A DNA stretch of 39,907 nucleotides, taken from IMG/VR virus record IMGVR_UViG_3300031344_000012, positions 1 to 39,907 of that record. One strand, 5' to 3'. The translations under genes were made by a program, and so were the position numbers. The DNA comes from a virus. The notes beneath the pieces were generated by a model. That model saw only the letters and a program-made list of their open reading frames with translations, did no database searches and was not told the DNA's origin. Shown here piece by piece: positions 30,768 through 39,625 of this stretch (positions within the stretch are counted from its first letter, which is position 1; every line of letters begins with the position of its first letter).

Positions 30768-31190
30768 TTAGAGTGCAATCCACTCGACAAATAGCCAGAC
30801 ATCAGGACTGCCAGTGGCAGTGTATGTTGGTATTGTAGATGATGATGCAATAGCTAAGCCTGTATATACTCGTTGGAACTGTGTCTCACCTAATGTGAGA
30901 CTGGCTTGACTTCCAGCAGGAACTACAAGCATATTGACTGGAGTTGCACTAGTTGCTGGTTGTACATTTGTATCATGGACTTGAATAGCTCTAGCAGAAC
31001 CACTACTATTGTATGCTGTCATTCCGAGTAAACGACAAACACCATTGTTGATTACTACATACCCATCATAACCAGCAGTCTCTTGACGAAGAACGAAGTT
31101 ATTGATAAGTACATTTGTTGAGACTTGTTTTGTTGCTGGCATACCTGTAGTATATACATTACCACCAATACCATTGTTTGTTTGTGCCAT
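30768..31190 (-). CDS. Virion surface or decoration protein, probable
   Basis: A 140-residue protein from the ATG of MAQTNNGIGGNV, preceded by AAGGAA; an upstream TTG-type start is inside the terminator region. It is all beta (QAYVxx-like strands such as NVLINNFVLRQETAGYDGYV and MLVVPAGSQASLTLGETQFQ) and lacks charged motifs. It is the first gene after the 31211-31244 terminator and lies between capsid and fibre genes, which suggests a capsid decoration or fibre-attachment protein. No family is recognised. Confidence 0.5.
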   Translation of the reverse strand: MAQTNNGIGGNVYTTGMPATKQVSTNVLINNFVLRQETAGYDGYVVINNGVCRLLGMTAYNSSGSARAIQVHDTNVQPATSATPVNMLVVPAGSQASLTLGETQFQRVYTGLAIASSSTIPTYTATGSPDVWLFVEWIAL

Positions 31191-31210
31191 TTGTTGTAAT
31201 TCCTTGTGTA

Positions 31211-31244
31211 AAAGAAAATAGCCCACTATGGGGATAGTGGGCTA
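31211..31244 (-). terminator. Terminator after the capsid gene block
   Basis: TAGCCCACTAT (31219-31229) and ATAGTGGGCTA (31234-31244) form a perfect 11-bp stem with a GGGG loop. On minus it is followed by TTTTCTTT. It ends or attenuates the transcript from the terminase-portal-capsid genes before the fibre genes. Confidence 0.85.
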
Positions 31245-31274
31245 AGTAAAAAAAGATAAGCTAAGGTATAGGTT

Positions 31275-31724
31275 TTATGACCTTGGTATTCGATATGCTA
31301 CGTGTCCACCACCAGTAGGCATCGTCACAACAGGATCAAAATAATTGCCGTCTGGATTGAATGCTAACCTTGATGCTAACTGAGTTAGTAATGCGGGTCC
31401 ATTTACTTCTCTATCCATTGCGAGTGAACGAATAGCGTCGATTTGAACTTCACCTTCTACTTCAGAACTGAGAGTAAGATTTTCATACTGCTCAATACGG
31501 TTCTCAATACTAACAAGTCTATATAGAACATATCTTATAGATTGTTGTGTTTGACCCATATCATCTGGATTGTTAATCATTCCATCGATTGCCTCGAAGA
31601 TACCTTCTAACAATGCATGCGGTGTGGCGAATGCTCTTGGAACCAACATATATGTGCGACATAAGTCTTTCTCTTGTGGAGTAAAGGGTGTCCCTATTGT
31701 TGGAATAGTATATACGATTGGCAT
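31275..31724 (-). CDS. Possible head-tail connector protein
   Basis: A 149-residue, mainly helical protein with a central coiled part (QQSIRYVLYRLVSIENRIEQ), just downstream of the capsid gene and just before the terminator. The N-terminus (IVYTIPTIGTPFTPQEKDLC) is Pro-rich. Connector or head completion proteins sit in this position in many phages, but I do not recognise the family. Confidence 0.5.
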   Translation of the reverse strand: MPIVYTIPTIGTPFTPQEKDLCRTYMLVPRAFATPHALLEGIFEAIDGMINNPDDMGQTQQSIRYVLYRLVSIENRIEQYENLTLSSEVEGEVQIDAIRSLAMDREVNGPALLTQLASRLAFNPDGNYFDPVVTMPTGGGHVAYRIPRS

Positions 31725-31735
31725 TTAGACAGCCT

Positions 31736-32890
31736 TTATGTAGTTGTGATGCCGGTCCACACGCACATACGATTTGGTGCACCCCAGATGAATTGGAGTT
31801 CTGTTGAAGCGAAGGCAGCGAATACACCACCGAGTTCAGCATACCCTCTGTAATAGAGTGGTAGACCAATCTCTGATGTAACACGACCGAACTTCTGAAC
31901 AGCGTTTTCCATACCTTCTGTTGGTGATAGACCTTTGTTGCTGTATGGGATTGCGTCTACTGCGTAGTCTTTGGTTGATGCGAGAAGCATGTAACCATCG
32001 AGATTAGCAGAACTGCTTGATGTCCTGTTTGACCAAGCTGAGTTGACTAGAACTGGAATACCATCATAACTGATACGTGCTTTTCGATCACCTGGAGTTG
32101 ATCGTGCACCTAAGAGGTATGAAGCTTCTTGGCTATCAGCGTTGAATCGTAATGCACCTTGAAGTGATACAGTACTATCTGCAGTTGCTTTTAGTGCTGC
32201 TTCTGTTCGTGGTGAACACATTAGGAAGTAGGTTCCGTCGAATACATCACCTGCTTGTTCGAGAACAGCGGAGAAACCTTCATCCATTGCAGCGGTTGAT
32301 ATTGCACCACCTACTGCTACTGAATTGATTTTTAGCGCTGGGTGTGTTGCAAGTGATTGACCTGCGTATGAACCGTTTGCTAATGCTTGTTCTAGGAGGT
32401 ATAGCCAACCATATGTACCTGGAACAGTTGCACCTGAAGCGATTGAAATGGCAGTGCCATTTCCAATAGCAGCTTGTACTTCTAAGCCACGTGCTAGAGC
32501 TGAATAAGAACCCTTCCAAAGATTTACCAAACGTTGTTTTACTTGAGCTGATGTAATACTCGAATCAAGTGATTCAACGTGTGCTAATTCTGTTTCTGAG
32601 ATTGCGAAACCAGTTCGGAGAATACCGCGAGGTAGAGATAACGTTAGAACGTTGTCTGGATTGAACTCGGTATTTACGTTTACTTGTTCGCCTTCACCTA
32701 CGTAGCCGAATGAAGCTCCACCATCAGACACAGTCCAATAAGCGGCATTTGATGTTCCACGAACGAAGTTACTCATTGATAGAAGGGGTGTACTTCTATT
32801 GATAATGAATTGACCTTCTTTATAGAATTGATGAGGAATGGACGATGCTATATTAGCTGATACGTCTGATGTAAATTGTGGATAAGCCAT
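31736..32890 (-). CDS. Major capsid protein (HK97 fold, probable)
   Basis: A 384-residue protein following a scaffold gene. It has the sequence course of an HK97-type capsid protein without a large N-terminal delta domain: TPLLSMSNFVRGTSNAAYW near the start, FAISETELAHVESLDS, the long helix LVNLWKGSYSALARGLEVQA, the GTYFLMCSPRTEAALKA strand-turn, and SYDGIPVLVNSAW. No separate prohead protease gene is visible, consistent with a scaffold that leaves without cleavage or a protease that I fail to see. Confidence 0.8.
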   Translation of the reverse strand: MAYPQFTSDVSANIASSIPHQFYKEGQFIINRSTPLLSMSNFVRGTSNAAYWTVSDGGASFGYVGEGEQVNVNTEFNPDNVLTLSLPRGILRTGFAISETELAHVESLDSSITSAQVKQRLVNLWKGSYSALARGLEVQAAIGNGTAISIASGATVPGTYGWLYLLEQALANGSYAGQSLATHPALKINSVAVGGAISTAAMDEGFSAVLEQAGDVFDGTYFLMCSPRTEAALKATADSTVSLQGALRFNADSQEASYLLGARSTPGDRKARISYDGIPVLVNSAWSNRTSSSSANLDGYMLLASTKDYAVDAIPYSNKGLSPTEGMENAVQKFGRVTSEIGLPLYYRGYAELGGVFAAFASTELQFIWGAPNRMCVWTGITTT

Positions 32891-32909
32891 TTAAGTAATT
32901 TCCTTGTTG

Positions 32910-33533
32910 TTATCGACGACCGAGTGCTGCCAATATAGCAGCGTCTAAGTCTGGTGTTTCTGCACTAAGCGTACCTTCTTCTGCATTTAAGTTTCTTCCA
33001 GTAGCAAGTTGTGCTACTGTTGGTTTGACTGGAGGAGTAATAGTTTGACTACCACCAGTTCCCTTTGGCGCTAAGTATAACTTAGCATCATCTAATCGAG
33101 CATATGCCCTTGCTCCATCTGCGACAGATAGGTCTTGCCCTGCTATTTTGAGGCGAGGTGTCCCATCAACATCAACATACGCATTACCAACACCTTTGTG
33201 ATATGCCACAGCGTGGTCTACGTGTCTTGGATCAAAGTTATTAGCTAAGAACTCTTTACGAAGCGTTTCATTTAGATTCACCTCCTGTTCCCGCTTGAGA
33301 CGTTTTTCACTGTCGGCTTTTAGTTCGGCGTTTTGTTTTTTCATTACATCGAATTGTTTTAGCAGATCTTGCACTTCAGGTGGAAGTGCTGGATTGACAG
33401 TTGATTCTTCTTTTTTAGGTTGTCGTGCTTCAAACTCTCGGTCTAATCGAGCTGTAAGTCCTTTGTTGACTTCTTTAGCAATTAGAGCTGACAGTTCAGC
33501 TTGAGACATAGAAATAGTTTGTTCATCAGTCAT
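32910..33533 (-). CDS. Capsid scaffolding protein
   Basis: A 207-residue, highly charged protein directly before the capsid gene. Residues 60-100 form a coiled coil (PPEVQDLLKQFDVMKKQNAE, LKADSEKRLKREQEVN) and the C-terminus is acidic then basic (LDAAILAALGRR), the usual binding part of scaffolds. It assembles the prohead and should be absent from the mature virion. Confidence 0.8.
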   Translation of the reverse strand: MTDEQTISMSQAELSALIAKEVNKGLTARLDREFEARQPKKEESTVNPALPPEVQDLLKQFDVMKKQNAELKADSEKRLKREQEVNLNETLRKEFLANNFDPRHVDHAVAYHKGVGNAYVDVDGTPRLKIAGQDLSVADGARAYARLDDAKLYLAPKGTGGSQTITPPVKPTVAQLATGRNLNAEEGTLSAETPDLDAAILAALGRR

Positions 33534-33624
33534 TTGGTTTCCGTTTTTCTTCTAGGATATCGCTCCAGTGGGCGTGTCAAAGCGGAATGCCTTACATTAT
33601 TACTGCAATGTTGTTTCAGTTTGG

Positions 33625-35769
33625 TCAGGCACTTGTTGCACCAGACGCTTGTTGTTTCGAATGTAATTGCATATGCGGTGTATCAGAATCCATGCTACCA
33701 ACGTCTGCAATGTATGCTAATACTGGTATACCACTATCCCTTGCTGCAACAACTCGATGTCTACCATCGATAATTGTATACTTTTCATTATTGTGTGGCA
33801 TGTTAGCAAGAATTATTGGCTTGAGAGCTGAGAAACCTTTATCAGATAGAACCTTCTTGAACTCTTCTACCTTCTCTGTTCCCTGTGGACCTTCTTTGTT
33901 AGCTTTCCAATTCTCTTCACCAAGAAACGATATGTCTGCTACATCAACTTCTACTGGACCTCTCCAGGAGACTTGCTTGACCCATTGTAAATCTTTCTCG
34001 CTATAATCGTCTTTGAGTAATTTATACACTGTCTGCCATTCTATATGTTGACCAGTTTGTAGGTTTGAACCTGTTGGTAAGGCTTGCTGTCCACTTTCAC
34101 CAATCTTCATTGTCGTATCAGAAGACTGTGGATTTGATTGTGGACTTTGAACTGTTGTTTTACCATCAGCGCCTTCTCCTACAGGTTTGCTGTTGATTTT
34201 CTGTTGTAGTTTCCAATCATATATTGGACCGAATAGTATTCCAGCATCACCAGATTCAACTGAAGTCCCTATTTCTTCAATTATCTCTAACTGTTCTTCA
34301 CGACCAATCTTACCGATAAGACTTTGTGCCAGTTTGTTTCGGTACTTCTTATCGAACAATTTAGAACCTATTCCATATCTTGAGAGCTTCTCTGCTCGCT
34401 TGAGAATGGTATCGGTGTCTTCTGGAGGTTCGGTACATAGTCCTTCTACAATCCAAATTGGACTTCCGTCTTCCCTGCTGTCAGAAAGGTCTCGGTAGAC
34501 ATCTTTTGTAACATCAAAAATGATTTCTGCATGGTCTCCCATTAGAAGTTCCATCTGATATCGGCTTTCTCTCATTGCAGCAGCAGAACGTCCTGTTTTA
34601 GAAGAGGTTTGTTTTGAAGCAGAATGTAATTGATTCATAGTCTCATGCATTTGTTCTACTCTATCCTCATTCTGCTTATGAATGAACGTTAGAGCTGAAC
34701 CTTCTGTTTCTACAATCTCAAGAGATTCTTCTTTACCAATCTCTAAGAAGCCTTTGGCATTGAATGTTGCTTGTGGAGCAATTCCTTTTGCTGCTTTGAA
34801 TGAGATACCTTCATTCTTGGCTGGAACAAGTTTGTCCCTCTTTAGAACTGGTATCGTTACACAGGCTCTAGCAGTGGCAGAGTTTTCATATGAACTCATC
34901 TGAAAATGCTCTTGTGCTAGTGGACCAAGCTTGAAGCCTACAGAAAGATTATTAGATAAATCAATACAATAGATTGGAATCTTGCGGAATGAACTATCTC
35001 CTTCGTCCACCATATCTATCAATTCATCTTGTTCTGGATCTTTATCATTCTCATATTGCGGTGTAACGTATAGTTCCCAGTTTGCTGATTTTTCACCAGC
35101 AATCCATACTTTCACTTCATAGTGATGCATTGGAAGAGAATCGAATGTTGGTGCATCCTCAATTCTAAAACCAAGTTTGATCCAAGTATAACGTCCTGTT
35201 TTTGGATCAATATGAAAATCCCATACACATAATTGATCTAATTTATATAATACGTTTCTGTCTTGTCCTGCAATCTCTTCTTCTAATCTATTTATGGGAG
35301 CGATTATCTTCTTTGGAAGATCCATTCCAAAATACCCATACTCTTCTGATAATGCAGTAGCATAACGTTCTTTCATAAAGTTATGGTATGATGAACCCAG
35401 TCCATCACAATTAGATGCGAAGATCTTATAGAAACTGTTATCATCTCCCGCAGATGATCCAGTAGTAGAAGCATCATCTTTATCTTGTGCTTCGTGCACG
35501 AATAGATCTTCAGAGAATAGATTACTCTTATAGATATTCACAAACTTTGGAATGTATGGTCTATAAGCTGATACCTCTACACGTTCGCGGAATGCAGCAT
35601 CTGACTCCTGTTGCATTTTATGCAAAAAGAGTTGTGCTTCTTCCTTTATCTTCCAGCCACCGAGATTGAGCAATCGCATACGATTTACTCTGTCTGGTAA
35701 ATGACAACTGTGCTTGGAAGATAATATAGACCAAGGTACAGATTTTGTTCGTTTTACTTGTTCGTCCAT
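33625..35769 (-). CDS. Portal protein with C-terminal ParB-like domain
   Basis: A 714-residue protein. The first 500 residues fit a phage portal: an N-terminal helical wing (LPDRVNRMRLLNLGGWKIKE, AYRPYIPKFVNIYKSNLFSE), the crown-adjacent middle with KLDQLCVWDFHIDPKTGRYT, and long helices to about 490. From residue 596 it turns into a ParB/Srx-like domain: VEVDVADISFLGEENWK, VEEFKKVLSDKGFSALKPII, then IIDGRHRVVAARDSGIPVLA (the GRHR core at residues 669-672). This is a second domain at the C-terminal end of a portal, where others carry head-morphogenesis or enzymatic domains. It overlaps the methylase gene by 16 bp. Confidence 0.8.
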   Translation of the reverse strand: MDEQVKRTKSVPWSILSSKHSCHLPDRVNRMRLLNLGGWKIKEEAQLFLHKMQQESDAAFRERVEVSAYRPYIPKFVNIYKSNLFSEDLFVHEAQDKDDASTTGSSAGDDNSFYKIFASNCDGLGSSYHNFMKERYATALSEEYGYFGMDLPKKIIAPINRLEEEIAGQDRNVLYKLDQLCVWDFHIDPKTGRYTWIKLGFRIEDAPTFDSLPMHHYEVKVWIAGEKSANWELYVTPQYENDKDPEQDELIDMVDEGDSSFRKIPIYCIDLSNNLSVGFKLGPLAQEHFQMSSYENSATARACVTIPVLKRDKLVPAKNEGISFKAAKGIAPQATFNAKGFLEIGKEESLEIVETEGSALTFIHKQNEDRVEQMHETMNQLHSASKQTSSKTGRSAAAMRESRYQMELLMGDHAEIIFDVTKDVYRDLSDSREDGSPIWIVEGLCTEPPEDTDTILKRAEKLSRYGIGSKLFDKKYRNKLAQSLIGKIGREEQLEIIEEIGTSVESGDAGILFGPIYDWKLQQKINSKPVGEGADGKTTVQSPQSNPQSSDTTMKIGESGQQALPTGSNLQTGQHIEWQTVYKLLKDDYSEKDLQWVKQVSWRGPVEVDVADISFLGEENWKANKEGPQGTEKVEEFKKVLSDKGFSALKPIILANMPHNNEKYTIIDGRHRVVAARDSGIPVLAYIADVGSMDSDTPHMQLHSKQQASGATSA

Positions 35770-36473
35770 ATCAATTCCTTAACTGGGTTTGTCATTCTGT
35801 CGTTTCTATGAAACTGCTTATTGAATGATTGGAATGGTAAATATGCTGGTAGTGTTCCATCCTTAGCAGTGCTTTCGTGAACAATGACTTGTGATCTCAT
35901 AGAAAGACAATGTTTTGCTAACATATCATAATCTAATCTTTGCATTTGTTTATAATACTTATGTCCATATAATGAATATGGCGGATCAACTTCATATGTA
36001 GCATTCTTATGATGAAACGCTGTCATCCCATCTAATTGGAATATCTGCCAATGTTTTATGGCATTGATGTATTGCGCTACCATTGCGCGCTTACCAGCAG
36101 TCCAGCCACCGTTGATGAAATGGCTAATATCAGCAGTCGTTCTACTGGTGTTATTATTCGTTCGTTGATTGTATTGTAATAATAACTGTTGACCTTTTGA
36201 TAATGGTAATGTATCGATTGGTGTAAAAGCAGGAACGTCTTTCGTCAATGGAATATCAAGTATATCTTGTTTTGTAGCAGAATAGATTAGCCAACGCCAT
36301 AGTTCAACTACAGGTTGATGTGTTTCATATAGAATAACATCTTTTTTGTAATGTCTCAATGAATAACAAGCGCTACCAGCGAATGGTTCTACAATAGTGT
36401 TGTGTTGTGGTTCTGGCGTAACAATGCTAACACGCCATTTAGAACCAAAGTATTTGAAGAAAGGTCCAATCAT
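35754..36473 (-). CDS. D12-class DNA adenine N6-methyltransferase
   Basis: A 239-residue methylase of the Dam/D12 class. KYFGSKWR at residues 7-14 is the N-terminal motif; VEPFAGSACYS at 28-38 is the AdoMet-binding FxGxG-type motif I; EVDPPYS at 161-167 is the catalytic DPPY motif IV. The C-terminus contains RSQVIVHES. It overlaps terminase (4 bp) and portal (16 bp), so it is locked into the packaging operon. It probably methylates adenine in phage DNA to evade restriction or mark DNA for packaging. Confidence 0.88.
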   Translation of the reverse strand: MIGPFFKYFGSKWRVSIVTPEPQHNTIVEPFAGSACYSLRHYKKDVILYETHQPVVELWRWLIYSATKQDILDIPLTKDVPAFTPIDTLPLSKGQQLLLQYNQRTNNNTSRTTADISHFINGGWTAGKRAMVAQYINAIKHWQIFQLDGMTAFHHKNATYEVDPPYSLYGHKYYKQMQRLDYDMLAKHCLSMRSQVIVHESTAKDGTLPAYLPFQSFNKQFHRNDRMTNPVKELIWTNK

Positions 36474-37882
36474 GAGAAGTCCGGTAACATATCATAGTTG
36501 AATGGAGGTGCATGACTGTCTTCAAGCATTATCTCTGTAATAGCATAAACGAATGCGTCCAGTCTGTTAGGACTATCTTCTTTGCCCGTTCCAGCATAAT
36601 TACACAATTCTGTTTCAAGCTTGGAATGAAAACCAACAAAATGGATTTCCCCTTGCTCTTGCAATGCTAAGACTGGACGAGCACGAACAAGCTTACCTTT
36701 ATTTGCGTGTATCTTCTTGATTACAGGACGATGGTTCTTTAGGTGAGCTCGTAGAATAAACTCTACCATATCTCCTCCATTATTTACCTCTGCCACTACA
36801 GTATCACAGCGATACTCTTGATATAGTTCTCCTACTTTTGTAGCCCACTTCATAGGAGAGCCAAACATAGTAGCATCCTTTATAACGTAGCATTCCATAT
36901 CTCTTCCAAGACCTACAACGATTATACCACATTCATCCTGACTTTTCTCATCGGTTCCATCTCCAGCAGATGGATCAACAGCAATAACAGTTCTTAGAAA
37001 GAAGCCTAATGGATCAACGTTCTCCCTCTCATCATCTATTACTGGAATCTTATTGACACGAGTTTTATCAATTAGTTCTGGATTCCATAGTGCACCATCA
37101 ATATCAAAAGATACAATCCCATTGATCTCTTGTGCTCCGAATCTTGTACCTTCGTGTTTCTTTAACATTACGTTTTTGAATGAAGCACTTAGGTATGGGT
37201 TTTCCGTCATACTCGCGGTTTTGATACTATAATCCGAATCCTTGTTTGCTATCTTATCAAAGAAACGTCTGAAAAACATTATTGGCTTTGGAGTGCTAGC
37301 AATGAATATCTGAGGGTAATCACCTTTTCTTACAGCAAGATCCAATACTTCAAACCTCTCATCAATGGTATTACTATTACCATCACACCATTTTACGATC
37401 TCATCACAGAAACAGTATTCTAAGTTTGGACCTCGGATTTCACTACTACTGGTATAGACATTGACCTTTACGTCATTTGGACAATGTATAACTCCGCGTT
37501 GAGCATTCCAAGCCCATAGACCTTTCTTTACTTCATCTGGTGGTGCACAAGCAAGGAATAATGGAACTAAGTCATTCTCTACAGCACGAAAGTCAGGACC
37601 AACAATAGCAACAGATTTAGCACCATTTATAACTTTACCGAATAACCAGGAAATACCAGCATAGCTTTTCCCTGCGCCTCTTCCTCCGCAAAGCAGAAAA
37701 TACCTCCAGGGCTTTTGCATAATTCTACCATTCTTCATCCGCATTGGATGAGGTGGTATCTGGTGTGGCATTAGAAACAACTCAGGTTTCATATACAATG
37801 ACTTTATCTCCTTTGGAGATAATGTCGCAAGCTTCTTCATGAACTTGTCTTGTTCTGCTTTTGTTCTTAGATCTGATTTCAT
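36470..37882 (-). CDS. terL: Terminase large subunit
   Basis: A 470-residue packaging motor. The ATPase has Walker A GGRGAGKS (residues 66-73) and a Walker B region LEYCFCDEI (Asp160-Glu161), and the ASTPKP motif III. The C-terminal nuclease shows AVDPSAGDG (Asp 303), VVAEVNNGG (Glu 365) and NRLDAF (Asp 442), the acidic RNase H-like triad. It is directly preceded by the small-subunit gene and followed by the methylase and portal genes, the canonical packaging order. The subfamily was not determined. Confidence 0.95.
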   Translation of the reverse strand: MKSDLRTKAEQDKFMKKLATLSPKEIKSLYMKPELFLMPHQIPPHPMRMKNGRIMQKPWRYFLLCGGRGAGKSYAGISWLFGKVINGAKSVAIVGPDFRAVENDLVPLFLACAPPDEVKKGLWAWNAQRGVIHCPNDVKVNVYTSSSEIRGPNLEYCFCDEIVKWCDGNSNTIDERFEVLDLAVRKGDYPQIFIASTPKPIMFFRRFFDKIANKDSDYSIKTASMTENPYLSASFKNVMLKKHEGTRFGAQEINGIVSFDIDGALWNPELIDKTRVNKIPVIDDERENVDPLGFFLRTVIAVDPSAGDGTDEKSQDECGIIVVGLGRDMECYVIKDATMFGSPMKWATKVGELYQEYRCDTVVAEVNNGGDMVEFILRAHLKNHRPVIKKIHANKGKLVRARPVLALQEQGEIHFVGFHSKLETELCNYAGTGKEDSPNRLDAFVYAITEIMLEDSHAPPFNYDMLPDFS

Positions 37883-38361
37883 TATCTCTTTAGACTTAGT
37901 CTTCTTGCAGTATGTTCAGCCAATTCTTGCATTTCTTCTCTGCTCAATTCACCACTGCCTTTAGTGTTATCTCTAGCATCTTTGATGAATGATGTCTTTA
38001 GGCTATATAACTTGATTAGACGATCTGCAACTTTTAGTCCCATTTCCAGATCTTCTTTTATCAATTTGGATCCAATTCCTTCTAACTGAACTGTTAGAGT
38101 TTCAATTCTTTCAAAATCCTTCTTAATATCCTCAGAAACTTTGTCAATAAAATCATGATCTATTGAAGTTCTTTTTGTTTTGTTGATATAGTTTACAAAG
38201 GAGCGAACAGATCCAATAGAAATCTCTTGATCTAATGTTTTAGATAGCTTTTCCTGTATCTCTTTTCTTGTTAGTCCAGCATTAAGATATTCATTGACAT
38301 TTTGGATTTGTTCCAGTGGAATGGTACCACGATATTCGTTAAGTTTTGCAACGTTTGACAT
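37882..38361 (-). CDS. Terminase small subunit, probable
   Basis: A 159-residue protein from the ATG of MSNVAKLNEYRG; a TTG start 21 codons upstream is unlikely because it would overlap the divergent gene. The N-terminal 60 residues contain an HTH-like segment (NVNEYLNAGLTRKEIQEKLS, ISIGSVRSFVNYI), followed by a helical oligomerisation part and a basic end (ARRLSLKR). Its stop shares one base with the terL start. It would recognise packaging sites. Confidence 0.7.
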   Translation of the reverse strand: MSNVAKLNEYRGTIPLEQIQNVNEYLNAGLTRKEIQEKLSKTLDQEISIGSVRSFVNYINKTKRTSIDHDFIDKVSEDIKKDFERIETLTVQLEGIGSKLIKEDLEMGLKVADRLIKLYSLKTSFIKDARDNTKGSGELSREEMQELAEHTARRLSLKR

Positions 38362-38384
38362 ATAATTTGATGTAAATTGTTTCA

Positions 38385-38403
38385 GTATGGGCAATTTTTG
38401 CCA
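38385..38403. promoter_or_regulatory. Inverted repeat in the divergent promoter gap
   Basis: GGCAA TTT TTGCC (38390-38402) is a perfect 5-bp inverted repeat, extended on both sides with one bulge, located between the divergent TerS and 38424 genes. A TATAAT box lies at 38404-38409 but is too near the plus ribosome binding site to be a promoter for it. It may be a control site for late transcription. Confidence 0.3.
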
Positions 38404-38423
38404 TATAATCTGGAGGTAAACCA

Positions 38424-38900
38424 ATGACAGTTCAAGAAGATATGTATTTTTACTTCAATCAGTTTCCAGTTCTAATAAACGAATGTAGTCATCAAGGAAC
38501 ATTCAAAGATGAATGTTTGTTTGGAATATCGGGAATGGTGTCTCATGCGTTTCCAAGTTATGTAGGTAAAAAGTTTTGGAAAAGATATTATAAAATACAC
38601 GAAAAATATATAAAACTAACAACGAAACAACAAAGAGCATTAGCATTATTATATGATAATGTTTATAATTTTAGACCTAACACAGTAATTGGTGAATTGT
38701 TTGAGACTTGTCATAAATTATATGGTAAGAAAACAAAGTTATTGATTATGACAGAGCATTTTAGTTCAGTAAAAGAATTACTTTATGTTCATAAGAATAA
38801 GAGAAGTCGTAAATTATCAGACAAAGAGAAACAGATCTTGTTCTTACTTGGAGAAGAAATAAGAAATCTATATGAAGAAAGTCATAATGTTCTCCGATAA
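38424..38900 (+). CDS. Unknown 158-residue protein
   Basis: A 158-residue helical protein with the best ribosome binding site of the region (TGGAGGT before ATG). It is rich in Lys and Tyr/Phe (KFWKRYYKIHEKYIKLTT) and ends with a predicted helix (KEKQILFLLGEEIRNLYEES). It is the first gene of the plus operon that diverges from the packaging genes, so it may be a regulator or a packaging accessory; no family is recognised. Confidence 0.6.
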   Translation: MTVQEDMYFYFNQFPVLINECSHQGTFKDECLFGISGMVSHAFPSYVGKKFWKRYYKIHEKYIKLTTKQQRALALLYDNVYNFRPNTVIGELFETCHKLYGKKTKLLIMTEHFSSVKELLYVHKNKRSRKLSDKEKQILFLLGEEIRNLYEESHNVLR

Positions 38901-39153
38901 TGCATTAGCAAAACATTTTGAGATACCAAGAATGACATTGGCAAGAACGCATAAGCTTTGTACTGATGAAGAATGGGAAAGAACAGTTGACTTAGCGTTA
39001 GCAACTGGGAGGAAACCATTCTATTCATTGAGACAGTTAGCTAACATTTATGGTTGTAGTAGAATGCAGATGTGGAGAATAATTACTAAATATGGTAAAG
39101 GAAAGAGAACTATTGGTAGTGGTAAGATAGTAGTTCTATTGATAAATATATAA
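38872..39153 (+). CDS. Helix-turn-helix protein
   Basis: A 93-residue protein (a start at 38887, five codons in, is equally good). It has an N-terminal DNALAKHFEIPRMTLARTHK segment and a second copy YSLRQLANIYGCSRMQMWRI, two helix-turn-helix segments with conserved Arg in the recognition helix, followed by a basic C-terminus KGKRTIGSG. It overlaps the upstream gene by 14-29 bases. It is a likely repressor or activator acting on the nearby 113-bp element or terminase promoters, by position only. Confidence 0.6.
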   Translation: MKKVIMFSDNALAKHFEIPRMTLARTHKLCTDEEWERTVDLALATGRKPFYSLRQLANIYGCSRMQMWRIITKYGKGKRTIGSGKIVVLLINI

Positions 39154-39262
39154 TTGGTAGTAGAAGTAATAATAGTTCTTCTTCTATCTAGTGGTTGTAG
39201 GAGAAGAGGTAGAGAGAGGTAGGAGAGAGGTTGGGAGAGGTAGGAATAAGTTGGTAAGTGAT
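39154..39262 (+). other. Purine-rich gap preceding the right 113-bp element
   Basis: A gap of about 109 bases that contains no supported gene. It has TAGAAG (39161-39166) and TTCTTCTTCTA, which can pair, and then a purine-rich run of GGTAGAGAGAGG and GGAGAGAGG-type units similar to the tandem repeat at 6181-6230. Confidence 0.5.
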
Positions 39263-39375
39263 AGAGACTACGGTACTTAAACAATATAATATAACTCTTA
39301 CTTCTCTCGGATCTACCTTGTTCTGTAGTGTTTCAATTACAATTTTACAAAAAACTCGTTTTACTTGTCCCTAAC
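39263..39375 (+). repeat. 113-bp conserved element, right copy
   Basis: Ungapped partner of 6237-6349 (about 89 percent identity; nearly perfect over the first 65 bases). It ends about 30 bp before the next start codon and is oriented the same way relative to the downstream gene as the left copy, with a similar purine-rich stretch before it. This makes a shared promoter or replication element the best reading. Confidence 0.85.
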
Positions 39376-39406
39376 TAAATATAATGTTTTATAGATAGGA
39401 TCTAAA

Positions 39407-39625
39407 ATGGAAATACCTAATGGAGTAATGATTAGTGGAACTAATATATTCGCTCGACCAGCACTAACGAAACAGGAAGCAATACATAGAATATGTTTTA
39501 TTTATTCAAGACTGCGTGATGACAACTCCATAAAGGGTTTTTATGATCCACACGTAATAAGTTTTATGAGTAAATGGGGTATAACAAAAGAAGATATAGA
39601 TAAACTTTTGATATTATTATATTAA
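39407..39625 (+). CDS. Unknown 72-residue protein
   Basis: A 72-residue protein behind AGGAT, immediately following the right 113-bp element as the polymerase follows the left copy. It has a mixed helix-strand pattern (NIFARPALTKQEAIHRICF, KWGITKEDIDKLLILL) and no Cys or known motif. It may be under the same control as the polymerase. Confidence 0.55.
   Translation: MEIPNGVMISGTNIFARPALTKQEAIHRICFIYSRLRDDNSIKGFYDPHVISFMSKWGITKEDIDKLLILLY

Noticed and set aside
31573-31884. Frameshifted extension of the capsid gene
   Set aside because: The overlapping frame lacks a slippery site and has atypical composition compared with the 149-residue gene in the main frame.
38404-38409. TATAAT box before the plus gene at 38424
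   Set aside because: Start of transcription would fall inside the ribosome binding site, so it cannot serve as that gene's promoter.
39048-39284. Minus-strand frame over the right purine tract
   Set aside because: Leu/Pro/Ser repeats mirror purine-rich DNA and oppose the HTH gene.
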